NCBI GenBank assembly: GCA_016717325.1 | Contig: JADKFV010000054.1 | Span: 99,318 to 163,317, forward strand | From: Bacteroidota bacterium | Lineage (GTDB): Bacteria; Bacteroidota; Bacteroidia; AKYH767-A; OLB10 | Reading direction: 5' to 3' | Length of the DNA: 64,000 bases | Shown here: positions 45,712 to 55,308 of the stretch, one piece after another | Layout: every line of letters begins with the position of its first letter | Position numbering within the stretch: the first letter of the stretch is position 1 | Made by a program: the position numbers and the translations under genes | Notes under the pieces: generated by a model | Databases searched by the model: none | What the model was told of the DNA's origin: nothing | The model's input: the letters and a program-made list of their open reading frames with translations, nothing else

Positions 45712-47478
45712 CTACTTTGTAACATTTATCGAAAGTTCTTTAAGTTGAGCATCGTCAATTTGTGATGGGGCATCAATCATTACATCGCGGCCCGAATTAT
45801 TTTTTGGAAAAGCAATAAAATCGCGAATGTTATCGGCACCACCAAGCAGCGAACAAAATCTATCTAAACCAAAAGCAATACCACCATGCGGAGGGGCGCC
45901 ATATTCAAATGCATTCATCAAAAAACCAAATTGGCTTTGTGCCTGTTCATCAGTAAAACCTAAAATAGAAAACATCTTTTTTTGCAATTGCTTATCGTAA
46001 ATGCGAATAGAACCACCGCCCAATTCCACACCATTTATCACCATATCATATGCATTGGCTTTTACATTTCCGGGCTGTGTTTCGAGCAACGGAATATCCT
46101 CGGGCTTGGGCGAAGTAAAGGGATGGTGCATGGCATGGTATCGTTGCGATTCTTCGTTCCACTCAAGCAAAGGAAAATCGAGCACCCATAGCGGAGCAAA
46201 AACATTTTTATCGCGCAAGCCAAGCCTGTTGCCCATTTCGAGGCGAAGCTCACTCATGGCCTTTTGTGTTTTTTGTTGTGGCCCGGCAAGTATCAAAATT
46301 AAATCGCCCGGCATGGCATTACATTTTTTTGCAATAGAAGCAAGCGCATCGGCATCAAAAAATTTATCGACCGATGATTTACATACGCCATCGTTACCCA
46401 CACGAATATATACCAAACCGGTGGCGCCCACTTGCGGACGTTTTACAAAATCGGTAAGTTCATCTAATTGCTTGCGTGTATACTCGCTGCATCCATTTGC
46501 AACAATTGCATTTATATATTGTGCATCGTCAAATACTTTGAAACGTGTGGCAAAATTATCCACATAATAATTTTCGGTATCACTTTTAAGTTCAATAAAT
46601 TTCATTTCGAAACGTATGTCGGGCTTATCGTTACCATAATATTTCATGGCATTGTCGTAAGTCATGCGTGGCACATTGCTTAGCGAAATATTTTTTACAT
46701 TTTGAAAAATAGTTTTTACCAATCCTTCAAATACATTGAGAATATCTTCCTGTTCAATAAAACTCATTTCGCAATCTATCTGTGTAAATTCCGGTTGGCG
46801 GTCGGCACGCAGGTCTTCGTCACGAAAGCATTTTACAATTTGAAAATATTTATCGAACCCACTCACCATCAGCAATTGCTTAAACGTTTGTGGCGATTGT
46901 GGCAGGGCATAAAACTCGCCACTGTTCATACGCGAAGGCACTACAAAATCGCGCGCACCCTCGGGAGTAGATTTTATAAGCACCGGAGTTTCTACTTCTA
47001 TAAAATCCTGTGCATCGAGATACTTGCGGGTTTCCTGGCATACACGATGGCGCAACAGCAAATTATTTTTTACCACGTTTCTGCGCAAGTCGAGGTAGCG
47101 GTATTTCATACGTATATCATCGCCACCATCAGTTTCATCTTCAATAGTAAAAGGTGGTGTAATAGCACTATTAAGAATGGTGACGGCCGTTACCAAAATT
47201 TCGATTTCGCCTGTGGCCATCTTCGTATTTTTGCTGCTGCGTTCTATCACTTTGCCATCCACTTTTATCACAAACTCGCGCCCCAGTTGTCGCGCTTGTT
47301 CGCACAGTGTGGCATTTACTTCCATGTTGAAGGCAAGTTGTGTAATGCCATATCGGTCGCGCAAATCTATAAACGTCATACCGCCCATGTTGCGCGAGCG
47401 TTGCACCCATCCGCACAGCGTAACTTTTGCACCGAGGTGCGTTAAATTCAATTCACCACAATTGTGTGTTCTAAGCAT
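45712..47478 (-). CDS. aspS: Aspartyl-tRNA synthetase
   Basis: This class II aminoacyl-tRNA synthetase charges tRNA-Asp. The ATG at 47478 gives 588 residues opening MLRTHNCGELNLTHLGAKVT, then LCGWVQRSRNMGGMTFIDLR, the OB-fold anticodon-binding domain. Motif 2 is FRDEDLRADRQPEFTQID and motif 3 is GIAFGLDRFCSLLGG. The bacterial GAD insertion domain lies between motifs 2 and 3 (about residues 300-420). A TTG five codons upstream is less likely as start. It appears to head a minus-strand run with paaC. The frame is intact over nearly 1.8 kb, in contrast to neighbouring accessory genes. Confidence 0.97.
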   Translation of the reverse strand: MLRTHNCGELNLTHLGAKVTLCGWVQRSRNMGGMTFIDLRDRYGITQLAFNMEVNATLCEQARQLGREFVIKVDGKVIERSSKNTKMATGEIEILVTAVTILNSAITPPFTIEDETDGGDDIRMKYRYLDLRRNVVKNNLLLRHRVCQETRKYLDAQDFIEVETPVLIKSTPEGARDFVVPSRMNSGEFYALPQSPQTFKQLLMVSGFDKYFQIVKCFRDEDLRADRQPEFTQIDCEMSFIEQEDILNVFEGLVKTIFQNVKNISLSNVPRMTYDNAMKYYGNDKPDIRFEMKFIELKSDTENYYVDNFATRFKVFDDAQYINAIVANGCSEYTRKQLDELTDFVKRPQVGATGLVYIRVGNDGVCKSSVDKFFDADALASIAKKCNAMPGDLILILAGPQQKTQKAMSELRLEMGNRLGLRDKNVFAPLWVLDFPLLEWNEESQRYHAMHHPFTSPKPEDIPLLETQPGNVKANAYDMVINGVELGGGSIRIYDKQLQKKMFSILGFTDEQAQSQFGFLMNAFEYGAPPHGGIAFGLDRFCSLLGGADNIRDFIAFPKNNSGRDVMIDAPSQIDDAQLKELSINVTK

Positions 47479-47710
47479 AATTCTACAATTCAAAATTTTG
47501 TGGCACGAAGGTAATGATTCGAAAGATTAAAAATTGGTTTTTGGTTATTGGGTTGTTGAGTTATTTTGTTGTTGACTTTGTCATGCTGAGTGTCACAGTG
47601 AGTATTCTCGAACTGCGAAGCATCCCTCCCGGTTATTGGGTTGTTTGGCCAGGCATTGCATTGTTAAGGAACTAAGAACTACAATGAAATTAAGAATGGG
47701 GAGGAAATGT

Positions 47711-47866
47711 GAAATTAAGAATTAAGAATTGAAGATTAAGGGTTGGGGCGGGAAATTAAGAATTAAGGATTGAAGATTAAGAAGGGGAAGGGAAATTAAG
47801 AATTAAGGATTGAAGATTAAGAAGGGGGAGGGAATGGGAAATTAAAAATTGAAGATTAAGAATGGG
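47711..47866. repeat. AT-rich tandem array, about four copies of a 40-bp unit
   Basis: Units of the form GAAATTAAGAATTAAGGATT, then GAAGATTAAG, start at 47711, 47752, 47792 and 47838, with G-rich spacers between. The unequal spacing shows that the spacer lengths vary. No coding role is visible. Confidence 0.75.
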
Positions 47867-48032
47867 CGGTTGTAGAGTGATTTTTTGAAAATAGAATTTT
47901 GCACTATTTATCACACCTGTTGTTTTTGGGATTAAAATGTTTTCTCATCCATTTGTTTCATTACATTTACCATTGATTATTATTAATGAAATGATTGCAT
48001 CAAAACTGAAGCGTGTAAAACATTCGATGCAG

Positions 48033-48071
48033 AGATTGCTTCTTCCGATAGTAATCGGAATCGCAATGACG
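48033..48071. repeat. 39-bp hairpin repeat, upstream copy
   Basis: It starts AGATTGCTTCTTCCGATAGT and ends GCAATGACG. It is identical over 39 bases to 52026-52064, just past the stop of the same T9SS gene. The core TTCCGAT-AGTA-ATCGGAA is a perfect hairpin with outer arms ATTGC and GCAAT. Confidence 0.8.
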
Positions 48072-48148
48072 CAACACAGAAACAAAAAATAAAAATGATT
48101 GCATCCCGACCGAAGTGTCGGGGCTGATTAACTAAAAACCAAAACACA

Positions 48149-51100
48149 ATGAAACTAAAACTACTCTCCACATTTATTTTTTTACTCACAGCATTCATTT
48201 GCAATGCACAAAACACCAAATACGATATTCAATGGCAAAATACCATTGGGGGGAGTTGGCATGACTATTTATATTCTATCTGCCCCTCTCCTGATGGTGG
48301 TTATATCTTGGGTGGAGTTTCTGGCTCAAATATTTCTGGTGACAAATCAGAAAACTGCTATGGAGGTTTGGATTATTGGGTAGTAAAAATTGACAGCTTG
48401 GGTAATATTGTTTGGCAAAATACCATTGGCGGGAATAGCGATGACCAATTATATTCCATTACCTCCTCACCCGATGGAGGTTACGTTTTGGGAGGATATT
48501 CATACTCAAATATCTCCGGAGATAAAACCGAAAATAGTAATGGAGTTGCAGATTATTGGGTAGTGAAAATTGACAGCCTTGGTAATATTGTATGGCAAAA
48601 TACCATTGGGGGGGGTGGCGGTGACTACTTATATTCTATTACCTCTTCACCCGATGGAGGTTACGTTTTGGGAGGATGGTCATACTCAAATATCTCCGGT
48701 GACAAAACAGAAAATAGCAATGGAAGTTCTGATTATTGGGTAGTAAAAATTGACAGCCTTGGTGCTATTGTATGGCAAAATACCATTGGGGGGAATAGCG
48801 AATGACCAATTATATTCCATTACCTCCACACCCGATGGAGGTTACGTTTTGGGAGGCGATTCAAATTCAAATATCTCCGGTGACAAAACAGAAAATAGCA
48901 ATGGTGGTTGGGATTATTGGGTAGTAAAAATTGACAGCCTTGGTGCTATTGTATGGCAAAATACCATTGGGGGGAGTAACAATGACTACTTAAATTCCAT
49001 TACCCCCACACCCGATGGAGGTTACGTTTTGGGAGGAGGTTCATCCTCAAATATCTCCGGTGACAAAACAGAAAATAGCAATGGAACTTATGATTATTGG
49101 GTAGTAAAAATTGATAGCCTTGGTAATATTCAATGGCAAAATACCATTGGGGGGAATAGCAATGACCAATTATCTTCCATTGCCCCCCACAGCCGATGGA
49201 GGTTACGTTTTGGGAGGATATTCATCTTCAAATATCTCCGGTGACAAAACGGAAGACAGCAAAGGCTATAATGATTATTGGGTAGTAAAAATTGACAGCC
49301 TTGGTGCTATTGTATGGCAAAATTCCATTGGGGGTAATAGCGGTGACTACTTATATTCTATTGCCTCTTCACTCGATGGAGGTCATGTTTTGGGAGGATG
49401 GTCAGGTTCAAATATCTCCGGTGACAAAACAGAAAATTGCAATGGATCTGTAGATTATTGGGTAGTAAAAATTGACAGCCTTGGTGCTATTGTATGGCAA
49501 AATACCATAGGCGGAGATGAAAGTGACGAATTACTTTCCATTACCCCTTCTCCCGATGGAGGTTACGTTTTGGGAGGATGGTCATACTCAAATATCTCCG
49601 GTGACAAAACAGAAAATAGTAATGGAAGTTATGATTATTGGGTTGTAAAAATTGATAGCATTGGTGCTATTGTATGGCAAAATACCATTGGGGGGAGTAG
49701 CGATGAATACTTATATTCCATTACCCCCACACCCGATGGAGGTTACGTTTTGGGAGGATTATCACGTTCAAATATCTCCGGTGACAAAACAGAAAATAGA
49801 AATGGCGGTTATGATTATTGGATAGTAAAAATGACAGCCTTGGCGCTATTGTAGGCAAAATACCATTGGGGGGATTAGCGATGAATTTATAGAGTCCATA
49901 GCTCCCTCACCGGATGGTGGTTACGTTTTGGGAGGAAATTCAAAGTCAAATATCTCCGGTGACAAAACAGAAAATAGCAATTATCAGTATGATTATTGGG
50001 TAGTAAAGCTTTCCCCATCAAGCCGCATAACAGGAAAATTATTTGCAGACATCAACCAAAATAATATTCAGGATAGTGGCGAAGCAAATATTTCTGGTGC
50101 CAAAATAACTGAAGCAAATACTGTCCGTTACACTTTTTCTCAATGGGATGGATTTTATTCCATTGGCGTTTTTGATACGGGTAGTTTTGTGGTGAGTCCA
50201 ACTCAAATAAGTTATTACACTCCTAATCCAACTAATCACACTGCCACATTCGCTGCCATGCAGCAAATAGATTCGTTGAATGATTTTGCATATCAACCTA
50301 CCACCGTTGCCAATGATTTATATATCAGCATACATCCGCTATCACCTTTCCGTAGTGGGTTTGCGGCTACTTACAATATTCATTACAAAAATATTGGCAC
50401 AACATTTTTGTCGCCCAATACTGATTTTTATAACCATGGTAAAGTTGATTTTATTTCATCAAATGTGTTGCCTGATAATATTTATGCCGATTCTGTAATT
50501 TGGAATTTACCGTCACTCGCTCCTTTTGGTGAAGGTGATATTACTGTAACCGTATACGTTCATCAAGGCTTGCAAATTGGCACATTAATAAATTCGAGTG
50601 CAAAAATATTTCCTTTTGTAAATGACTATGATATTGCAAACAATAGTGCAAGTTGGGAGGTAACAACAATTGGTTCCTTCGACCCAAATGAAATAATTGT
50701 AAACAAAGATTCGGTTTCAATTTTCGATTTAAAACCTGTGCCACCATATTTGGAGTATGTTATTTATTTTCAAAACACCGGCAACGATACAGCCTTTAAT
50801 GTAAAGGTTGAAAATATTATTCCATACCGTTTAAATCTTGCAACTTTCGAGTACGTGTCTTCGTCTGTGCCTGTAAACATGAGCATTAACAAAGAAAGCC
50901 GCCTTGCCACTTTTGAGTTTCCAAATATACAATTGCCCGATAGTAATGTGGATGAACAAGGCAGTCATGGGTACATTCGGTATCGCATAAAGCCACAAAA
51001 AACTTTAAATGTGGGCGATACTATTTTCAATCGCGCTTCCATCTATTTTGACTTTAATACTCCCGTTGTTACCAATTATGCAACTACCGAAATTTATTTT

Positions 51101-52008
51101 CCCGGTTTCAATAATGCAATTAACGGTGCAAATAGTTTGTGCTTAGACACCAATGCGAGTTGGTCATATACTGTAAATCAAAATGCGGATCATACTTTCT
51201 TTTGGAATATAAATGGTGGCCAAATTATTTCGGGACAAGGGACAGATAGCATAAATATAAAATGGTTGGTGGCAGGTAATCATCAAATTGAAGTTTTAGA
51301 ATGTGATACAGTTTCACAGTTCTGTGACTCAAATTCTTTTTTAATAACTGTAAATTCTTTGTATAATTTAGTAACATCTGCAAGCATTTGCACAGGCGAT
51401 AGCATTTATCTCGCCAACAACTGGCAAACACAATCGGGCATTTTATTGACACTTTGCAAAGCACTCAAGGTTGTGATTCGGTGGTGCAAACTGCACTCAC
51501 TATAAATCCAACCCAAACGCATACTGATACAGTTAACATTGTAAAAGGCGATAGCACATTTGCAGGTGGCATGTGGCAAACACAAAGCGGTATCTATTAC
51601 GATTCGCTAACAACACAATTTGGCTGCGATAGTTTGGTGATAACAGTGCTCAATGTATTTACATCTATCAATGCCATCACAACCACAAATAATATTTTGA
51701 CTGTGCATCCAAATCCGGCACAAAATATTTTGGAAGTAACAGTGAATTTAGCAAGGTTTGTGGGGACACAAACCTTGGCGACACAAACATTCGGGACACA
51801 AACCTTGGCGCCACAAACATTCGGGACACAAACCTTGGAGAAAATTACTTTCCAATTGATTGACATACACGGCAAGGTGAAACTCACAGCAACGCTCACT
51901 CTCAATCAAAAACACTTGCTTGATATTTCGTCTCTTGCAAGTGGAATTTATGTAGCTCAAATTATATACGAAGGGCGCAAGTATGAAAAGAAAGTATTGA
52001 AAGAATAA
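48149..52008 (+). CDS. Secreted T9SS protein with ten 60-residue repeats, several frameshifts
   Basis: From ATG 48149 it has a signal peptide ending at AFICNAQ and then ten repeats of 60 residues: DYWVVKIDSLGAIVWQNTIG, then SITPSPDGGYVLGGWSYSNI, then SGDKTENSNG. These suggest beta-propeller blades. Next come a short SdrD-B-like module (KLFADINQNNIQDSGEANIS), a conserved DUF11-like region (LEYVIYFQNTGNDTAFNVKV, FNRASIYFDFNTPVVTN), Ig-like parts and a type A sorting domain (LTVHPNPAQNILEVTVN, then LASGIYVAQI, ending KKVLKE). The frame is broken by extra bases near 48803 and 49185, missing bases near 49830 and 49852, and a missing T near 51440. Repaired, it would be about 1286 residues. Surface location is inferred. 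Confidence 0.85.
51753..51839 (+). repeat. In-frame palindrome and 30-bp minisatellite inside a T9SS sorting domain
   Basis: AAGGTTTGTG-GGGA-CACAAACCTT (51753-51776) is a perfect 10-bp-arm palindrome. It leads into two and a half copies of a 30-bp unit starting GACACAAACCTTGGC at 51765, 51795 and 51825, translated as repeated TQTLATQTFG. The insertion splits the sorting domain between VTVNLARFVG and LEKITFQLID. Confidence 0.8.
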
Positions 52009-52025
52009 TGACCGATGATAAGTGC

Positions 52026-52064
52026 AGATTGCTTCTTCCGATAGTAATCGGAATCGCAATGACG
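52026..52064. repeat. 39-bp hairpin repeat, downstream copy
   Basis: Identical to 48033-48071 and in the same orientation, 17 bases after the stop of the repeat protein gene. A second, shorter relative (CAGATTGCTTCGCTCGC) follows at about 52083. Confidence 0.8.
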
Positions 52065-52126
52065 GAAAAAAAATGACAAGTGCAGATTGCTTCGCTCGCT
52101 ATGTCATTAATGACTAATGACAATCC

Positions 52127-53826
52127 TCAATGACCAATGACAATCTTATACACAGGAAACCTATTGTGCGACTTTTCGTAATAAGGTGAGTTACGGTATA
52201 AAAAAATTAGTTGTGCATTGGCATCGTTTTCAATTTTATTTTCTTTTACATAAGCATCGAATTTTGTTTTCAATGCTGCATTGTTTTGCAAAAGTTTTTC
52301 GGCAACATCTTCGAAAACATAATCGCTAAACCATTCCTTTTGTTGCAGTATTGCATCGAAATAATTCCATGCAAAAACACCATCTACTGCAGCGGGTTCC
52401 ATTAAATTTGCTAAATAAGTATTTGCCACCTGATTGCAGTTTATTATCAAATCACCTTTGTGAAATTGCATTTTCTGCACTTCACTACGAGTCTTAATTT
52501 TGGAATGCAAATAATGGTTTTCGTAAGGCTTCTTCGTTGTTTCATAATCGGTGATGTAATAACAGTTTACTTCTATCATACTATCGTTTTGCATTGGCGA
52601 CATTTCAATTTTATTATTTCGTAAAATATCAATCACCCGCCACCACTGTTGTGGAATAATATATGCACGAGGTGCTGTTGCTTTTTCGGTGGCAGTGCAT
52701 TCATTATAAAAAGGAATTTTTTTTGTGATGGTTTGTTGTTCATCGTAATACAATCTGTCTTTACCTGTAATATTGCTTTTTTTATACTTTGCTGCAAGCC
52801 TGGTACTGCAGGCTGTCGATAAGGTATCCGTTTGTTTCCATTAATATCGAAACTTTTGTGGCTGTTAATTTATCAGCTTTCAGTTTTGCCGCTTTTATTT
52901 GTGCGGCATTGTGTGCGTGAACTCCAATAGCGTTTGCAAAAATCGATAGTGGCTTGCACCTGTGCCGGGTATGGTTTTAGCATATGTGTTTCGGTTACAA
53001 ACGATATTGTATTGAAGAGCGATGTGTACCCGGTCGAAAACCTTGGTATATCGAGAAAGCCGGCAATGCCGGAATCGGGAATCTCAGCAACGGATTCAAC
53101 ATACGGAAACATGGTATTGTTTTTTTTGTCCATTCCATTGTATAGAAATGGCAGCATAACGGTGTCCATATACGCTGCAAGCACAGGATGAAATTTGTTG
53201 TGTTGCGTGGCAATAAGCGTCATGGTGTAAGTGTAATCGGCACCATCGCTGATGTGTGTATCGACAAATATTTCGGGCTTAAACAAATGATACACCCGGT
53301 GAAAGAAAAAAGTGTTGCGCGAATCGCACTTCATAAAATCGCGGTTAAGGTCGAGGTTAATGGCGTTGCCACGAAAGCCATATTCCTTGGGCCCGTTTTG
53401 ATTAGCCCGCGAATAGCTGTTACGGTTGAGGGCACCATCCACATTGTAAATAGGAATGATAATCAGGTTCACATTATCGAGTAATTTTTTTGAATCATCA
53501 TTACTCAAAATGTTTTTATCCATGCCATGCATGCATCCACACCGCAAGGTTCTCCGGGGTGTATGCCATTGTTGATGAGTATACTTGTTTTGGTGGAGTC
53601 GAATATATTTTCTTTGCTCACCGTTATGCAATATAAGGGTTGATTCATATCGGTGAATCCCATTTCGCTCACATGTACATTAGCAAACTTGTAAGAAAGG
53701 GCTTTATAAAAATCGATACACTCTTTCGGTGACGGTTTCGTTAAGGCGATATTTTTCGTCCACACTTTGACAAAATGTAACTGACGAAATAGAAATGAAA
53801 GTAAAGAGAAGGAAATATTTTAGCAT
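52127..53826 (-). CDS. M14-family zinc carboxypeptidase-like protein, several frameshifts
   Basis: The ATG at 53826 begins a signal peptide, MLKYFLLFTFISISSVTFCQ. The peptidase domain shows the zinc ligands in NNGIHPGEPCG and VDTHISDGADY, the substrate-binding Arg in LDLNRDFMK, and the catalytic Glu in FVTETHMLKPY. A C-terminal domain of about 270 residues (PRAYIIPQQWWRVIDILRNN) follows, as in longer Bacteroidota members. The reading frame changes at about 53765, 53515, 52935 and 52790. Adding or removing one base of a short A or T run restores the family sequence at the last three (for example WIKNILSNDDSKK and IDFANAIGVHAHNAAQIKA). The intact protein would be about 565 residues, exported, cleaving C-terminal residues from peptides. 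Confidence 0.82.
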
Positions 53827-53870
53827 GATGTAGTATTAAAAATTACTACACAAATATGTAAAACAAAACA

Positions 53871-54788
53871 CTAACTATCGTCACCCTCATGAAATATAAG
53901 TTGATTGCTATCGCCAACAACGAGCGTTGCTTCGCGGCCAAGAATGAGTGCGCTATTGAGGGGAGTATGCCCTGCAGGAAAATCGAACACTACTGGATAA
54001 CCATATACATTCGTATGTTCATGTATTATTTCTTCGGCTGTTTTGCCAAATGGAATTTCGTTATCGCGCATATTAGTCATGCCACCAACTACAAGTCCGG
54101 CAAGCAACTCTAATTTATTACATCGTTTAAGTTGTACCATCATGCGGTCGATGTGGTATAAGTATTCATCGAGGTCTTCTATAAAAAGAATTTTTCCTGC
54201 TACATCCATATCACTTTCGGTGCCGGCAAGGTTGTGCAGCAACGATAAATTACCACCAATAATTTCGGCAGTAACTTCTCCGTGTTTGTTGAAGGCAATA
54301 TTTTTTTCACTTGTTGTCCATTCATACTGTAGCGTTTCACCTGTGAGTGCGGAAATCAATGTATCGAGCGATTGCGGATCGAATGCATCATTATAACAGG
54401 TGAGCACATTTGCATGAATGGTTTCTACACCTAAGTTTGATGATGTGAACGAATGAAAAACAGGCAAGATCTTCAACCCAATAAATTCAGGATTATGAAT
54501 CGACAAGGAAATCACCTCGTCTACAATGGGACAACACCACCCTCCGCGTGCAGCAATTATTGCTTTAATATCGTTGCGGTCAATCATGTCTTGCACATCA
54601 TGCGCACGATCGTTATCGCTGCCGCTAAACTGATTATTATCGCCATACAGGTTTTTCGCTTCTACTATTTCGAAGCCTGCATTGCGCAAGAGTTGCAAAC
54701 CAGCATCTATACTTGCCGGTGTAACCTTTCGTGCCGGAGCTATTATTCCAATTTTGTCGCCCGCTTTTAAGTAGGGTGGTGTTATCAT
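53871..54788 (-). CDS. S66 LD-carboxypeptidase-like protein lacking the usual nucleophile motif
   Basis: A 305-residue member of the S66 family, which removes the terminal D-Ala from peptidoglycan tetrapeptides. Family marks are the opening PPYLKAGDKIGIIAPARKVT, IIAARGGW, VETIHANVLTCY, IIGGNLSLLHNLAGTE, LFIEDLDEYLYHIDRMMVQL with the catalytic Glu, and FPAGHTPLN with the catalytic His. In active members the nucleophilic Ser follows the Arg-Gly-Gly segment in a G-[FY]-S-D motif. Here that place reads FIGLKILPVFHS, without Ser-Asp. The preceding GGWCCPIVDEV is also unusual. Since nearby genes carry sequence errors, compensating indels are as likely as real loss of activity. There is no signal peptide. 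Confidence 0.88.
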   Translation of the reverse strand: MITPPYLKAGDKIGIIAPARKVTPASIDAGLQLLRNAGFEIVEAKNLYGDNNQFSGSDNDRAHDVQDMIDRNDIKAIIAARGGWCCPIVDEVISLSIHNPEFIGLKILPVFHSFTSSNLGVETIHANVLTCYNDAFDPQSLDTLISALTGETLQYEWTTSEKNIAFNKHGEVTAEIIGGNLSLLHNLAGTESDMDVAGKILFIEDLDEYLYHIDRMMVQLKRCNKLELLAGLVVGGMTNMRDNEIPFGKTAEEIIHEHTNVYGYPVVFDFPAGHTPLNSALILGREATLVVGDSNQLIFHEGDDS

Positions 54789-55308
54789 TTTTTTTCTTAG
54801 TTCTTAGTTACGTTTGCTTTGAGCCTTGTTCTTTGTTCTTAGTTCTTAGTTTCGTTTTAGGGGTGCCATGTTCTTCGTTCTTTGTTTTGTTTGCGGGGTG
54901 CCATGTTCTTAGTTACGTTTACTTTGTGCTATGTTCTTAGTTCTTAGTTTTGTTTGCGAAGCGTTAATAATTTCAGAGTCACTCATGCCAATTAAAACAA
55001 AAAATAAAGAGGACTCTGAAATTTTGTTTCGTTTTCAGTTCGCCTTGTTCTTTGCTTTGTTTCCGGAGTTTTTCCTCACGTCTTTGCGAGCTAGCGAAGT
55101 AATCTCATCATCATCAAGTCTTTTTAAAGAGGGATTGCTTCAGTGTTCGTGAGTACTCACTCTTCCTCCTTCGCTAATGACGATAATGACCAATGACCAG
55201 CAGAGATGCTTCTCAGTTCGAGAATACTCACTGTGACAAATCGGAATGACGAAAATGACCTTGACTTTCTACCGATAATCCAATAACAAATCAACCAATA
55301 ACCATCCT
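54789..55308. other. Intergenic low-complexity and dispersed repeats
   Basis: From 54790 to about 54960 the sequence is built from variants of TTCTTAGTTCTTAGTTACGT with GGGGTGCCATGTTC inserted twice. It then holds the MITE-like copy at 55078-55183 and a fragment at about 55199-55250. That fragment (CAGAGATGCTTCTCAGTTCG, then AGAATACTCACTGTGACA) is the reverse complement of the one near 47580. No gene is present. Confidence 0.7.
55078..55183 (-). repeat. MITE-like dispersed repeat, copy 2 (inverted)
   Basis: Read on the minus strand it parallels 43351-43459: TCGTCATTAGCGAAG, then GAAGCAATCCCT, AAAAAGACTTGATGATGATG, GAGATTACTTCGC and a GACG end. It is diverged but colinear over its full length. 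The orientation is opposite to copy 1, about 11.6 kb away. Confidence 0.65.

Larger units (their letters stand above)
47479..48148. other. Long intergenic region with repeats upstream of a T9SS gene
   Basis: Contents in order: a TTGGTTATTGGGTTGTTG low-complexity patch (47530-47575); a dispersed-repeat fragment reading GTCATGCTGAG, then TCACAGTGAGTATTCTCGAA (47580-47625); the AT-rich tandem array at 47711-47866; the hairpin repeat at 48033-48071; and a small hairpin CCCGAC-CGAAGT-GTCGGG near 48106. No gene is seen. Confidence 0.7.

Noticed and set aside
46702..47445. A 247-codon plus-strand frame opposite aspS
   Set aside because: aspS is unmistakable on the minus strand; the opposite frame has no motif and unnatural composition.
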